Position numbers and translations under genes: made by a program. Below are positions 48,699-57,380 of a stretch of 64,000 nt of DNA, one piece after another. Each line of letters opens with the position of its first letter. Position 1 is the first letter of the stretch. The DNA comes from Nitrospira sp. MA-1. Lineage in GTDB: Bacteria > Nitrospirota > Nitrospiria > Nitrospirales > UBA8639. Under the pieces are notes generated by a model that was not told where the DNA came from, did not search any database, and was given only the letters and a program-made list of their open reading frames with translations. Location of the stretch: assembly GCA_032139905.1 (NCBI GenBank), contig JAQJDB010000006.1, positions 434,001 through 498,000 on the forward strand, given 5' to 3'.

Positions 48699-51014
48699 AT
48701 GAAAGCAGAAGCAGAAAATCTGGAATTTGTCACGATTAACGGATTGTTATCCTATGGGGAGGCCATTGCCAGGCGTCCGCCGGTAGAGGGTGCGGAGCCT
48801 CATCCCCCTTTAACTACATTGGAAGATCGTCCGCAACGGACATTGGAGGTCATGGCCGCCATACGACTGTTTGTTCAGGAGGCTCAAAAAGGGTTTGCCA
48901 ATGCCGCAGCTTACAGAGAGGCAAGGCAGGCGTTGATCCGGCAAGCCTGCGGAGGAGATGAGTTGGTGTTTTTCGCTGCCTGGAATCAGCTTCTCGCTCA
49001 GAGCGAGCTTGCTCCCTTGTTTCGTGCCCCAATCGGGGCCACGAATAAACCTATACGTCGTCGACCCGTGGCGATCGTTCCGCGCGAGCATATGACGCCC
49101 AATCTGGCGGAAGGTCGAATCGTCCTGGATATTGGCGATGACCGCTTCTGGTTGATGCCAAGGGATTTAAGTGCCCGCACGCTGTTTTTCACCATGCGGC
49201 ACGGTGTCTCCCGGATGGATAGTAAGAAGTTTCGGGTGGGGCGCCGGTTGAGAAACGTTCTGGATGTCGAGCGGGGAATTCCAAAGGCCGATGCCATCGG
49301 AACCGCCCTTGTCCGGACCTTAGGCTTGGTGGGAAAACAACTGGACTTCCTTCAGTTGGATAACTACCTGGATTCGAAATCCTTTGTGCATATGGTGAGT
49401 CAGAGTCCCAATACCCGGCAGCTTTTTGAACGGGTCATCTCTATCCTGTCTCCCGAGACAGCCAAGGCCACTCAGCCCATCACGGAATGGGCCTTAGAAT
49501 CGCAAGACTTCGGATGGGCCACCGGTATTGAGAAAACAATTGAAATCGAAGAAGCCGCCAGGGCCTTTGGGGTCGATACGAAGACGGCGCAACGTCTGAT
49601 TAAACACCCGCTGTACAGTTATCCCGGAGGTCACTCTTTCTTTGAACTCTATGTAGAATTGGTTGACGGGTTCCATCAGTTGGGCCAAACTCACCAGGGA
49701 AAAGTGTTGTGTTTATATACGCACAGCTCAACCTTGCGTGCACTCTTAATTTTTCTGGATCCTCGTCCATTCAGTGAAGCCTTCTCAGAATTTGGCGCCT
49801 ATAAGGAAGGACAGGACAACGTCGTCCTTCTCACCTATGAACATGGGCAATTGTCAGGCTATTCCACCGCCGTGGGCCTTTCAGAGCGGGAACGTGCCGT
49901 CCGCGAGGCCTTGAAGACTGCGGAGCAAGGCCGTCGGGAAAAGGTCATCCTGAAACCCCGCCAGATTCGGCGGATCGTTGCCCTGGTCTCCGGTGGGGAT
50001 TTTGCGGGAGCCGGAGCGGCATTGAAGGAGCTCCGCGTGACGGGGAACCGGTTAGGCCTCGAAGTCTATTTCGTGCAACACGGATTTCTGGGGTTGGCCA
50101 ATAATTGGATTGAGTTGGTGACGGAACAGGACACACGTGGCATGAGCAATCATGCCAGCAGCCCGATTGGCAGCAGCCGGTTTGAAGATTTCAAGGATGA
50201 GGCGGCTCAACTGGCCGCCATTCAGCATCTCAAACCGTACCTGGAGGATGGGGCGCTCATTGTGATGGGCGGTGACGGCAGTATGCGTGGGGCCCGTGCC
50301 ATTTATGAACGGTTCGGCATTCAGGTTGTGGGGATACCCGGTTCGATCGACGATAATATCGCCGGAACCACCTCACTCGGGCTCCAATCGGCGGTCGCCC
50401 TGGCTAATCAATCCATCGAGTCGCTGAAGGCAACCAGTGCCGCCATGGGCAGTGTGTTTTTTGTGGAGGTCATGGGGGCAGGATCCGGGCACCTGGCGCT
50501 TATGTGTGCCTACCAGGCACGAGCGGAGGGACTGTTGGTCAATGAACATCCTGATCCGGATGCCTACATCGAGGAAGTCATTCTGGGAACATTGAAACAA
50601 ACGTTGGGGGTCCGGAATAAAAGCCATATTATAATAGTGGCCGAACGCACGCCTCACCAACATCATCCGGAGGGCGGGGTCCATGGCTTGGTGGATTATG
50701 TCGGCAGTCGGATTTCCCAGTGGACCCACCTGCAACCGCGATCCGGACATTACCCTCTTTCTGTGGCAACCAAGGCCACCATTCTTGGCCATACCCTACG
50801 AGGCGCCTTCCCGACCCCGGTGGACAAAACCATGGCGCAACTCTTTGCCTACGAAGCCATCCGGCGGTTGATCGAACAACCGGAACAGGTCATCGGCTGC
50901 ATGTTAGCCTACCGGGACCCCGGAACCATACAGCCGATTCCCTTGCATGCCGTGGCACCAAAACCCTTTGATTGGGAACTCTTCGCGCGCATGCACGGAA
51001 CCGAGTTGGTTTAG
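48699..51014 (+). CDS. Histidine-phosphatase-like domain fused to a phosphofructokinase domain
   Basis: One 771-codon frame. Residues 1 to about 160 are helical and unassigned. About 161-395 resemble a histidine phosphatase: Arg167-His168-Gly169 (FFTMRHGVSR), YPGGHSFFELY (residues 308-318, with His where the family has Glu) and the second histidine His342 (LYTHSSTLRAL). From about 424 a PfkA-type domain follows: IVALVSGGDFAGAG, GGDG at 524-527, GIPGSIDDN with Asp551 as the likely base, VMGAGSGHLAL and Glu649 (VAER). The usual Thr-Ile-Asp-Asn-Asp reads Ser-Ile-Asp-Asp-Asn, and several substrate residues differ. It probably phosphorylates fructose-6-phosphate or a related sugar phosphate, with ATP or diphosphate. 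The phosphatase-like half may oppose or sense that reaction. Confidence 0.82.
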   Translation: MKAEAENLEFVTINGLLSYGEAIARRPPVEGAEPHPPLTTLEDRPQRTLEVMAAIRLFVQEAQKGFANAAAYREARQALIRQACGGDELVFFAAWNQLLAQSELAPLFRAPIGATNKPIRRRPVAIVPREHMTPNLAEGRIVLDIGDDRFWLMPRDLSARTLFFTMRHGVSRMDSKKFRVGRRLRNVLDVERGIPKADAIGTALVRTLGLVGKQLDFLQLDNYLDSKSFVHMVSQSPNTRQLFERVISILSPETAKATQPITEWALESQDFGWATGIEKTIEIEEAARAFGVDTKTAQRLIKHPLYSYPGGHSFFELYVELVDGFHQLGQTHQGKVLCLYTHSSTLRALLIFLDPRPFSEAFSEFGAYKEGQDNVVLLTYEHGQLSGYSTAVGLSERERAVREALKTAEQGRREKVILKPRQIRRIVALVSGGDFAGAGAALKELRVTGNRLGLEVYFVQHGFLGLANNWIELVTEQDTRGMSNHASSPIGSSRFEDFKDEAAQLAAIQHLKPYLEDGALIVMGGDGSMRGARAIYERFGIQVVGIPGSIDDNIAGTTSLGLQSAVALANQSIESLKATSAAMGSVFFVEVMGAGSGHLALMCAYQARAEGLLVNEHPDPDAYIEEVILGTLKQTLGVRNKSHIIIVAERTPHQHHPEGGVHGLVDYVGSRISQWTHLQPRSGHYPLSVATKATILGHTLRGAFPTPVDKTMAQLFAYEAIRRLIEQPEQVIGCMLAYRDPGTIQPIPLHAVAPKPFDWELFARMHGTELV

Positions 51015-51040
51015 CAAAAAAAGGGTTTGTCTTTTTGCTA
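51012..51040 (+). other. Hairpin overlapping the stop of the phosphofructokinase fusion
   Basis: TAGCAAAAA (51012-51020) pairs with TTTTTGCTA (51032-51040) around an 11-base loop. The stop codon TAG is part of the stem. No T-run follows beyond the stem itself, so it may be a weak terminator or a transcript end stabiliser. Confidence 0.4.
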
Positions 51041-51276
51041 CGTGACAGGCTTGAATTTTTGAGTGTGTCACACACAGGAGGTCGGATGAGTGTGTTGACC
51101 ACACGGGATTGATTCCTCAACAAGGTCTTTGGTAGTTTCCGGTCCAGGCAAACTGGCCTTTTACCATTCCTATTGCTCCGCGCAAACACGGCCTTTGAAG
51201 CGACCATCAGCGCCTGAGTATTGATGTCACGACAGGAGGCCCGCCGTTCCCTACGCGATGGGCAGGAGATGTAAGT

Positions 51277-52356
51277 ATGGCGAGTACGACCGGTATGAGA
51301 GGGGGAGGCTTCTACGATGCGCACTCCTCCGGGCAGCGCGCGGCGATGGACGAGTTTCTTCCCTGGATGGTAGAGGCCATGGCCGACTTGCCCTTGCCGG
51401 CGCGCGGCTCGCCGATCGCGTTGCTCGACCTCGGTTCGTCAGAAGGCGCTAACGCGATTCATGCCGTGGGCGCGATCATCAAGGCATTGCGCGAACGCAC
51501 ATCGGCCGACATCTGGACCTTCTTCGATGATCTGCCCACGAACGACTTCAATCAACTCTTCGCCAACCTCTTTCCCGACCAGACCCCCTCAAGTCGCACA
51601 GCCGGTATCTATACCGCTGCCGTCGGCGGGTCGCTCTTCGAGCGTGTTGCCCCAGCCTCGAGCCTTGACATCGCGACGACATTCAATGCGGTGGGCTGGA
51701 TGTCCGCGTTGCCCACGACGCCCCTTCGGCAGTTCATCTCACCCTCGCCACCGGCGCAGCGGGCCTTTCGTGAGGGCGTCTCAGTGACCACGGAAGAAAG
51801 AGCGGCCTTCACTCAGCACGCCCGTGAAGACATCCTGAGTTTCTACCGGTCCCGTGCCGCCGAGCTGAAGCCCGGCGGGAAACTGCTCGTACAGGTCTTC
51901 GGACGCAACGACGAGCACAACACCGCAAATGGCATCATCGACGGGCTGAGCGACGCGATGCTGGACATGGTGGAGGACGGCCGCCTGACGCGCGACGTCT
52001 ACGAGAACTTCGTCTTCCCCGTTTTCTATCGTTCCCTTCCGGAGTTGTTGCCCCCGGCCGGAGAGAGCGGGGAGCCTCCGGCGTTCCGCGTCGACAAAGC
52101 GGAGGCCCGCGAATGCCGGGTTCCGTTTAACGAGGAGTTCGCCCGAAGTGGGGACTCGCGTGTCTGGGCCGGGAGCTACGCCGGATTCATCCGCGCATTC
52201 TCAGAACCTGTCTTCACGTCCGGCCTGCCGAACACCCCCGATCGGCCACAGCTGATCGACGAGCTGTATGCCCGGATGGCGAATCGATTCGAGGCCGATC
52301 CCGCCCGCTACGAGTTTCATTTCATTTCGCTGGGCGCATTGCTGACGCGGGTGTGA
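51277..52356 (+). CDS. SABATH-type SAM-dependent carboxyl methyltransferase
   Basis: A 359-residue protein matching the Methyltransf_7 (SABATH) family, known mainly from plants, where it methylates carboxyl or ring-nitrogen groups of small acids such as salicylate. Family features in order are: GGGFYDAHSSGQRAA near the N-terminus, the SAM loop LLDLGSSEGANA (49-60), FDDLPTNDFNQLF (83-95), and GGSLFERVAPASSLD followed by a WMS motif like the family's HWLS. GGAG eight bases before the ATG supports the start. The gene is clearly more GC-rich than the conserved genes to its left, suggesting transfer. The substrate is unknown. Confidence 0.85.
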   Translation: MASTTGMRGGGFYDAHSSGQRAAMDEFLPWMVEAMADLPLPARGSPIALLDLGSSEGANAIHAVGAIIKALRERTSADIWTFFDDLPTNDFNQLFANLFPDQTPSSRTAGIYTAAVGGSLFERVAPASSLDIATTFNAVGWMSALPTTPLRQFISPSPPAQRAFREGVSVTTEERAAFTQHAREDILSFYRSRAAELKPGGKLLVQVFGRNDEHNTANGIIDGLSDAMLDMVEDGRLTRDVYENFVFPVFYRSLPELLPPAGESGEPPAFRVDKAEARECRVPFNEEFARSGDSRVWAGSYAGFIRAFSEPVFTSGLPNTPDRPQLIDELYARMANRFEADPARYEFHFISLGALLTRV

Positions 52357-52546
52357 ATGGGGTTGCCTGCCAACCTGTGCCCAATGCGGTTTCATCGAGT
52401 CCGTATCGTCACACAACTCATCCAGCCTCTCGGTCATTCCCTGAAAAGTCCCATTCGTTTTTTGATGGAAGTCGTGGGTAGAGAATACAGGTTTTAGTCA
52501 CGTGAAATAACATAGACACGGCCATCGCGTTATGAAAGGGTGCAAT

Positions 52547-53452
52547 ATGAAGGTTGATAGTTGGTCTGGAACCATCATTTCCATTCCTTTCCAAAATCAC
52601 CAAATTGATGGGTTGTTTTATCATCTTGTCACAGACGATGAGCATGTCCGGAACAAGCCTGTCATATTGAGGCTCCATGGACTCCTAGGGAATCTCCTGG
52701 ATGAAACCGAGCATGATCTTCCTTACATTCTGGCGAAGCATGGGTATTCTTCCATGACCATCAATACGATCATGGCCAATCTGGGCTTATTTTTTGGATT
52801 TGGTATTTTCGACGAGGCGATGCCTCAAATCCATGCGGCTTGTTCTTATCTTCGACAGATGGGCTTTCAGAAAATTATTCTTGCAGGACATGGATTGGGA
52901 GGAGCCATGGCGATTCGCTATGGCGCGTTGCAACAGCAACAATTCCCATCTCCTGACATTCAAGGAATTATTGCCATTGCCACAGCATATTCTTTGCCCG
53001 ACACGATCCGGAAACGATGGACACGATTTGGCAGTCAACCTTCCTACCAGGAAGTCTATGAAAAGGCCAAAACACTGTATCATTCAAAGCCCGGGCACGA
53101 TCTGCCGGATGATGAAACCCTTGTCGTCAAACGGGCGCATGGTCCAACCGTCCGACCAGAGCATTCAGAAATCTATACGTTGAAAACCTGGTGGACCTTA
53201 GCAGGACCTGAAGCAGATGGTCCCAAAGCCTACCAACATATAGGGGGCATCAAGGTGCCGGTCCTGTTAGTTCACGGAAAATATGATGAGATGATCGACC
53301 CACAGGAGTGTGGCGCACTGGGAGATGTGGCCAAAACAGCAGGCAATCCGGATGTGACCATGCTCCACCTAGAAGCCGGGCACGATCTTTCTGGAAAGCA
53401 CGAGGAACTCGGACAGGAGGTGGTGAAATGGATTCAGGAGCGATTTGAATAA
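52547..53452 (+). CDS. Alpha/beta hydrolase-fold protein lacking the nucleophile serine
   Basis: A 301-residue alpha/beta-hydrolase. The oxyanion motif HGLLGN is at residues 44-49. The nucleophile elbow reads GHGLGG (from residue 114): the serine expected at position 116 is glycine (codon GGA, 52892-52894). The acid (HGKYDEMID) and histidine (EAGHDLSGK) positions are kept. AAGGG six bases before ATG 52547 supports this start over ATG 52532. It is followed at once by a paralogue with an intact serine, so it may be a binding or regulatory partner rather than an enzyme. Confidence 0.8.
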   Translation: MKVDSWSGTIISIPFQNHQIDGLFYHLVTDDEHVRNKPVILRLHGLLGNLLDETEHDLPYILAKHGYSSMTINTIMANLGLFFGFGIFDEAMPQIHAACSYLRQMGFQKIILAGHGLGGAMAIRYGALQQQQFPSPDIQGIIAIATAYSLPDTIRKRWTRFGSQPSYQEVYEKAKTLYHSKPGHDLPDDETLVVKRAHGPTVRPEHSEIYTLKTWWTLAGPEADGPKAYQHIGGIKVPVLLVHGKYDEMIDPQECGALGDVAKTAGNPDVTMLHLEAGHDLSGKHEELGQEVVKWIQERFE

Positions 53453-53501
53453 TGATGGTCTTTTACGGGTCTGTCCAAAAATCCAGCCACCAAAGATTCC
53501 G

Positions 53502-54395
53502 ATGATCCACCCCCACCAACAATTGTTCCGGCTTCGAACACGCGATGGGTTGATGATGAGTGGGCATCTGATCATCAAAGAAAATGATCTTGATACGAAC
53601 ATCCTCAAAACACCAATTGTCATTGAAGTGCATGGTCTGTTAGGGAACTTCTTGGCACGAGGGACTCCTCGCCTTCTTTCTCAGGCTCTCCGGGAGTGGG
53701 ATATTTCGTCGTTTTCCATTAACACCAGACTGGCATTCGCCGGGCAAATAAACGGAAGAGGAATTTTCGATGAGACGATCCATGATATAGACGCGGCCGT
53801 GCACTTTCTGGCTCAAGAAGGATTTTCTAATATTTTCATCTTAGGCTATAGCCTCGGTGCCAGTATGGTCTTGCACTGGGCAGGGCATCGCCACGTTCCC
53901 AATGTCAAAGGCCTCATTCTTGAAGGGACGCACTATGCCATCCCCGATACACAGAGAAAGCGATTGGCCAAATGGGAAAGTACTCCGAGCTATGAGGAAT
54001 TATATGCCCAGGCCAAGTCTATTCTAGGCGAGAATCCCTCTCAGAGTGATCATGATGAAATGGTGGTGATCTACCAAGCCCGAGGACCAAGCCGGAGCCC
54101 ATTGCATGATGAAATTTTTACCTATAAAACATGGTGGCACATGATGGGACCGGAGGCGTATTCTGCCATGGCCTACAAACAGATAAGCCGTGTCACATTG
54201 CCCATGCTGCTGATGCGGGGGGAAAACGATCCGCTCATCGAGGCGTGGGAAGCCGAAGCCTTACAACGCATTGCACAAGAGGCAGGGAATACCTTCGTGT
54301 CTATCAAGGACATTCCTCGCGCGGGTCATGATTGCATGGACAACCCGGAGGCGATGCTCCAAGAAATCCTTACCCTACTCAGACCCTCCCCTTGA
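53502..54395 (+). CDS. Alpha/beta hydrolase, intact catalytic triad
   Basis: A 297-residue paralogue of the preceding gene. HGLLGN again falls at residue 44 when the ATG at 53502 is used, which supports that start over a TTG at 53445 inside the previous gene. The nucleophile elbow is GYSLGAS with Ser117; the acid lies in RGENDPLIE and the histidine in PRAGHDCMD. Both paralogues share an IFDE motif and an (I)YT/FTYKTWW segment. Substrate unknown; esterase or lipase-like activity is expected from the fold. Confidence 0.82.
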   Translation: MIHPHQQLFRLRTRDGLMMSGHLIIKENDLDTNILKTPIVIEVHGLLGNFLARGTPRLLSQALREWDISSFSINTRLAFAGQINGRGIFDETIHDIDAAVHFLAQEGFSNIFILGYSLGASMVLHWAGHRHVPNVKGLILEGTHYAIPDTQRKRLAKWESTPSYEELYAQAKSILGENPSQSDHDEMVVIYQARGPSRSPLHDEIFTYKTWWHMMGPEAYSAMAYKQISRVTLPMLLMRGENDPLIEAWEAEALQRIAQEAGNTFVSIKDIPRAGHDCMDNPEAMLQEILTLLRPSP

Positions 54396-54616
54396 CCGAC
54401 CTCCTTCCCGTATGGGCAAGTGACGTGCATCTTCACAAATAGTCAGCCATACAAGATTCAGCACTCCTGCTTCTTCAACTGTTCGTGGGCATCTCACACA
54501 CGATTGCTCTCGTTGGCGGGGTAGTTGATTTTTAAGACGGAAGGAGTAGAGTAGCGAAATCTCCCGCTCAGAAAACGGGAGGCGAATGGACTTCACCCAC
54601 CACAAAGAGAGTCATC

Positions 54617-55243
54617 ATGGCAACAAAAAAACCATCCAAGAGACCTGCAAAACCGACCGAGCCTGAACCAATCAACAAACGCAAGGTGAATCCCGCCAAA
54701 TTTCCATCAGACCTGCCATTGAAGGATCTCAAAGAATTGTTCGAACCGGTCAGCGGCTGGCGCAATGTCGGCTTTTTTGTTTTTCCGATAGAGACCTTGA
54801 GCCCCGCCAAGACCGTCGGTCGTGGCCGCACAAATCTGACTCTCATCAGGCCGACCATTGTTCAGGTGGATGTGACCACTTCGAATGGGGCCAAGCCGTA
54901 TGCCGGATTCGATCGTCGGGAGTCGCCCACCCGAGACCCTGCTGTGTCCATGCACTTTGAGCCGAAAGCCTACGGGATTACAGCCGTTTCGACTTACGTC
55001 ATGGTGTTCGCGATCGAGGTCTTTGAACGGGCATCGACGTTCAATCTATCCGGGTACGCCGGAGGCGGCACGGTGGTGAACAGCGGCCCGCGGACGCTCA
55101 GTGGCCAGACGACGGTGTCGTTGGTGCTCAGGAACGTGCCGCCATCGGCAGAGGTCTGGGGAGCCATCACGCAGACGGCGGGCGGACAATGGAATTGGTA
55201 TACCGTGCAGGCTCGCTATCCCGCACTGGTCGTGAAAGCGTAA
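54617..55243 (+). CDS. Unknown protein with Lys/Pro-rich N-terminus
   Basis: A 208-residue protein. It opens with a Lys/Pro-rich tail (MATKKPSKRPAKPTEPEP) without a signal peptide. The rest is beta-rich with repeated Thr/Val strands (TLSGQTTVSLVLRNVPPS) and ends with VQARYPALVVKA. I recognise no family. GC content is higher than in the neighbouring hydrolase genes, as for the SABATH gene. GAGAG precedes the ATG by five bases. Confidence 0.6.
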   Translation: MATKKPSKRPAKPTEPEPINKRKVNPAKFPSDLPLKDLKELFEPVSGWRNVGFFVFPIETLSPAKTVGRGRTNLTLIRPTIVQVDVTTSNGAKPYAGFDRRESPTRDPAVSMHFEPKAYGITAVSTYVMVFAIEVFERASTFNLSGYAGGGTVVNSGPRTLSGQTTVSLVLRNVPPSAEVWGAITQTAGGQWNWYTVQARYPALVVKA

Positions 55244-55709
55244 ACCCTTGCAGTCCCGGGCTTGAGCAGAGACTTCACGAGGTGAGCTTGACGCTCCACG
55301 GAATTTCCTGGACTGGCAGGCTTGGGGGCCAATCCCGAACTATGGAATGATTTAGAAAACTCGCGGGTCTTGTAACTACCATGAGGGGTAGAGGGTGACG
55401 AGGCATGTTATGAATTGCCCGTTTGGGCTGATGCGGCCTCACACACTCCTCGAAACCCTGATAAATCTGCGTCTTTTGCTCCACCGGAATTTGACGTGAA
55501 CCCTCCTTAACATAACCCAGATTCGTTAAATGGTTTTTATGGTTTCTTCAAGAATGAATTAGAACCGCGCGCGCTAATCCATGATGTTAGGTCATAGGCC
55601 TATCATTTCTAACAGCCACGGCTAAACTTCCTTTCTACTCAGGTATTGTCCTTCCCTGTCAAAGCAGTGATAATATGGGGCTTCTTCGAGTTGTCCTTAA
55701 CCGGAACTG
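55244..55709. other. Gene-free stretch of 466 bases
   Basis: No convincing frame, RNA or repeat is seen. The sequence turns AT-rich after 55500, where a promoter for the four-cysteine protein pair would be expected. Confidence 0.4.
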
Positions 55710-56087
55710 ATGATGAAGCTTTTCTCTTCTCTCGCCATCCTCGGCCTTGCGGTTGTATTTACTACTCCGACATTCGCCGAATCCAATTCTCCATCCTGTG
55801 AGATCGTGTTAGAAAAGATTGATACGGCCCGGAAGGCGCTCGTCCCATTCCGTCGTACCATGGAAATGTTAAGAGCCCATCAATCCGGCGCATATGGTGA
55901 AGCGGAGGCCTGTGTTGCCGGGAGCCGTGGTGGTGCGGATAAACCGGTCATTTGTTCCAAGTCGCAATGGCACAGCCCAAAACCCGATAAGTTTGCTTTG
56001 GCGGAAATAGACCAATACCGGCAGGAGAGGCGAGCGTTTGAAGAATTGTTTCAACAGGCCAAGCAGATCTGTCTGTTTGAGCCATAA
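55710..56087 (+). CDS. Small exported four-cysteine protein, copy 1
   Basis: A 125-residue protein with a signal peptide (about 1-23, TFA-ES). The mature part starts with PSCEIVLEKIDTARKAL and carries four cysteines (SC, EAC, VIC, QIC), with a charged helix (EIDQYRQERRAFEELFQQA) before the last one. The next gene is a paralogue with the same pattern. Function unknown; disulfide-bonded periplasmic helical protein is the likely state. Confidence 0.65.
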   Translation: MMKLFSSLAILGLAVVFTTPTFAESNSPSCEIVLEKIDTARKALVPFRRTMEMLRAHQSGAYGEAEACVAGSRGGADKPVICSKSQWHSPKPDKFALAEIDQYRQERRAFEELFQQAKQICLFEP

Positions 56088-56128
56088 CCAGGCACGATGA
56101 TCGTAAACATTCTATCCGGAATCAATTT

Positions 56129-56515
56129 GTGATGATCAAAATTTTACCTGGTATAGCTCTCCCTCTCCTGCTTCTCGTTGCCTGGGCGTGGCCTGCCGGT
56201 AGCGAACCGTATGCTCCCTCCTGTGGCATCGCAGTAGAAAAAGTGATCAAAGCGCGAAAAAATCTGACCGGGTATCAACGGACGTTACAATCGGCCAGGA
56301 ATCGGGAGCGTCTAGCTTATGCGGACCTAGGGGTGTTGTGTGCACGAGGCGGAGTGTTTAACGTAGGAAAAGCCGTAGCCTGCAACCAGGCCTCGTGGAA
56401 AGCCCCAACCCGGACGAAGGAAGTGATTGAAGCTGAAGAGAACTATCGACAGGAAAAAATTGAATTTGAGAAATCCTTTGAATACGCTGAGTACTCCTGC
56501 CTCTTGACCCCATAA
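56129..56515 (+). CDS. Small exported four-cysteine protein, copy 2
   Basis: A 128-residue paralogue of the preceding gene, 41 bases downstream. Signal peptide about 1-25. The mature part starts APSCGIAVEKVIKARKNL, with cysteines in PSC, VLC, VAC and YSC and a charged helix (EENYRQEKIEFEKSFEYAE) before the last. Shared positions include the PSC start, a tryptophan after the third cysteine and the C-terminal C-L-x-x-P. Function unknown. Confidence 0.65.
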   Translation: MMIKILPGIALPLLLLVAWAWPAGSEPYAPSCGIAVEKVIKARKNLTGYQRTLQSARNRERLAYADLGVLCARGGVFNVGKAVACNQASWKAPTRTKEVIEAEENYRQEKIEFEKSFEYAEYSCLLTP

Positions 56516-57088
56516 TTCCTCCCGGTTCTCTCATCCAACATTTGTCCTGGTTTTCCTCATCTTCGGGAATGCAGTGTGAAACCCCGACTCACAGTCAAGT
56601 GGCATGGCCCATGCCATGGGGGAAGAGCCGTTCTTCTTACGGGCGGGTTTGTTCGGGAAAGCGTCCCACCCCATTCCCAAATGAGCGGCCGGCTCTTGCC
56701 ATCATCCATCCGCCGACTCCGCCTGCTGTCCATTCCTTCAATCTCTTTCGACGGTTTAATTTTCTCTCGATATTCACATGGGTATTGGTACCATGGGAGG
56801 TCATGTCGAAAACCGGTGAGAATCTCCTCAACGCCTTGAGCTTCTCTAAGTTGCCCGCATCGGTTTTGACCTCCAGTAGTAGCTTTCGCGGGAGGTGCTC
56901 CCCCTTGTTCTTTGCGTACACAAAAAAATTCTTCCGTGCCTAACACCGGCAGATAATACTCTCACCAAAGGACTTGACCTCTAGACAACCGTTCAAATTT
57001 CGTCAAATTGCCCATGAGGCATGTTTAGAGTCTTAGGCCATACTTCATGATATTGACGACTGTGCATCAGTAGTGCACACTATAATGA
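56516..57088. other. Gene-free stretch before higBA
   Basis: Overlapping frames on both strands (56542-56943 + and 56557-56946 -) look like chance products of GC-rich sequence: no ribosome site, no domain. The AT-rich part after 56950 leads to the higBA promoter region. Confidence 0.4.
57061..57086 (+). promoter_or_regulatory. higBA promoter with palindromic operator candidate
   Basis: TGTGCA (57061-57066), seven bases, TGCACA (57074-57079) is a perfect inverted repeat directly before a consensus -10 TATAAT (57081-57086). A TTGACG at 57053-57058 is 22 bases from the -10, too far for a standard -35. HigA antitoxins repress their own promoter by binding such palindromes. Confidence 0.5.
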
Positions 57089-57367
57089 ATGATTGTCAGT
57101 ATTAAGCATCGGGGTCTGAAACGGTGGTTTTATAAGGAAGACCCATCGGGCTTAACCCCGCATCTGGTGCCGATCATTGACGATATCCTGGCGCGGTTGA
57201 ATGTGGCCGAGGGTGTGAAGGCCATGAGCCTTCCGGGATGGAACCTGCATGCGTTAAAAGGGGAGTTAAAAGGGTTTTGGAGTATTAAGGTCACTGGAAA
57301 CTGGCGCATTATTTTTCGTTTTGAAGGCGGGGACGTCTTTGATGTGAATTTGGTTGATTACCACTAG
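57089..57367 (+). CDS. higB: HigB-type toxin (RelE/ParE superfamily)
   Basis: A 92-residue protein of the HigB branch of RelE-like ribosome-dependent mRNA interferases: HRGLKRWFYKED at the start, LNVAEGVKAMSLPGWNLHAL, LKGELKGFWSIKV and the C-terminal WRIIFRFEGGDVFDVNLVDYH. Toxin-first order, with the antitoxin 13 bases downstream, is the hallmark of higBA. It sits in the accessory part of the window. Confidence 0.92.
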   Translation: MIVSIKHRGLKRWFYKEDPSGLTPHLVPIIDDILARLNVAEGVKAMSLPGWNLHALKGELKGFWSIKVTGNWRIIFRFEGGDVFDVNLVDYH

Positions 57368-57380
57368 AAAGGAGTATGTT

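Noticed and set aside
46838-51014. pyk and the phosphofructokinase fusion considered as one operon
   Set aside because: They are on opposite strands and divergent, so they can share only a regulatory region.
56542-56946. Two opposing frames of about 130 codons
   Set aside because: Neither has a start signal, domain or plausible composition, and they overlap each other fully.
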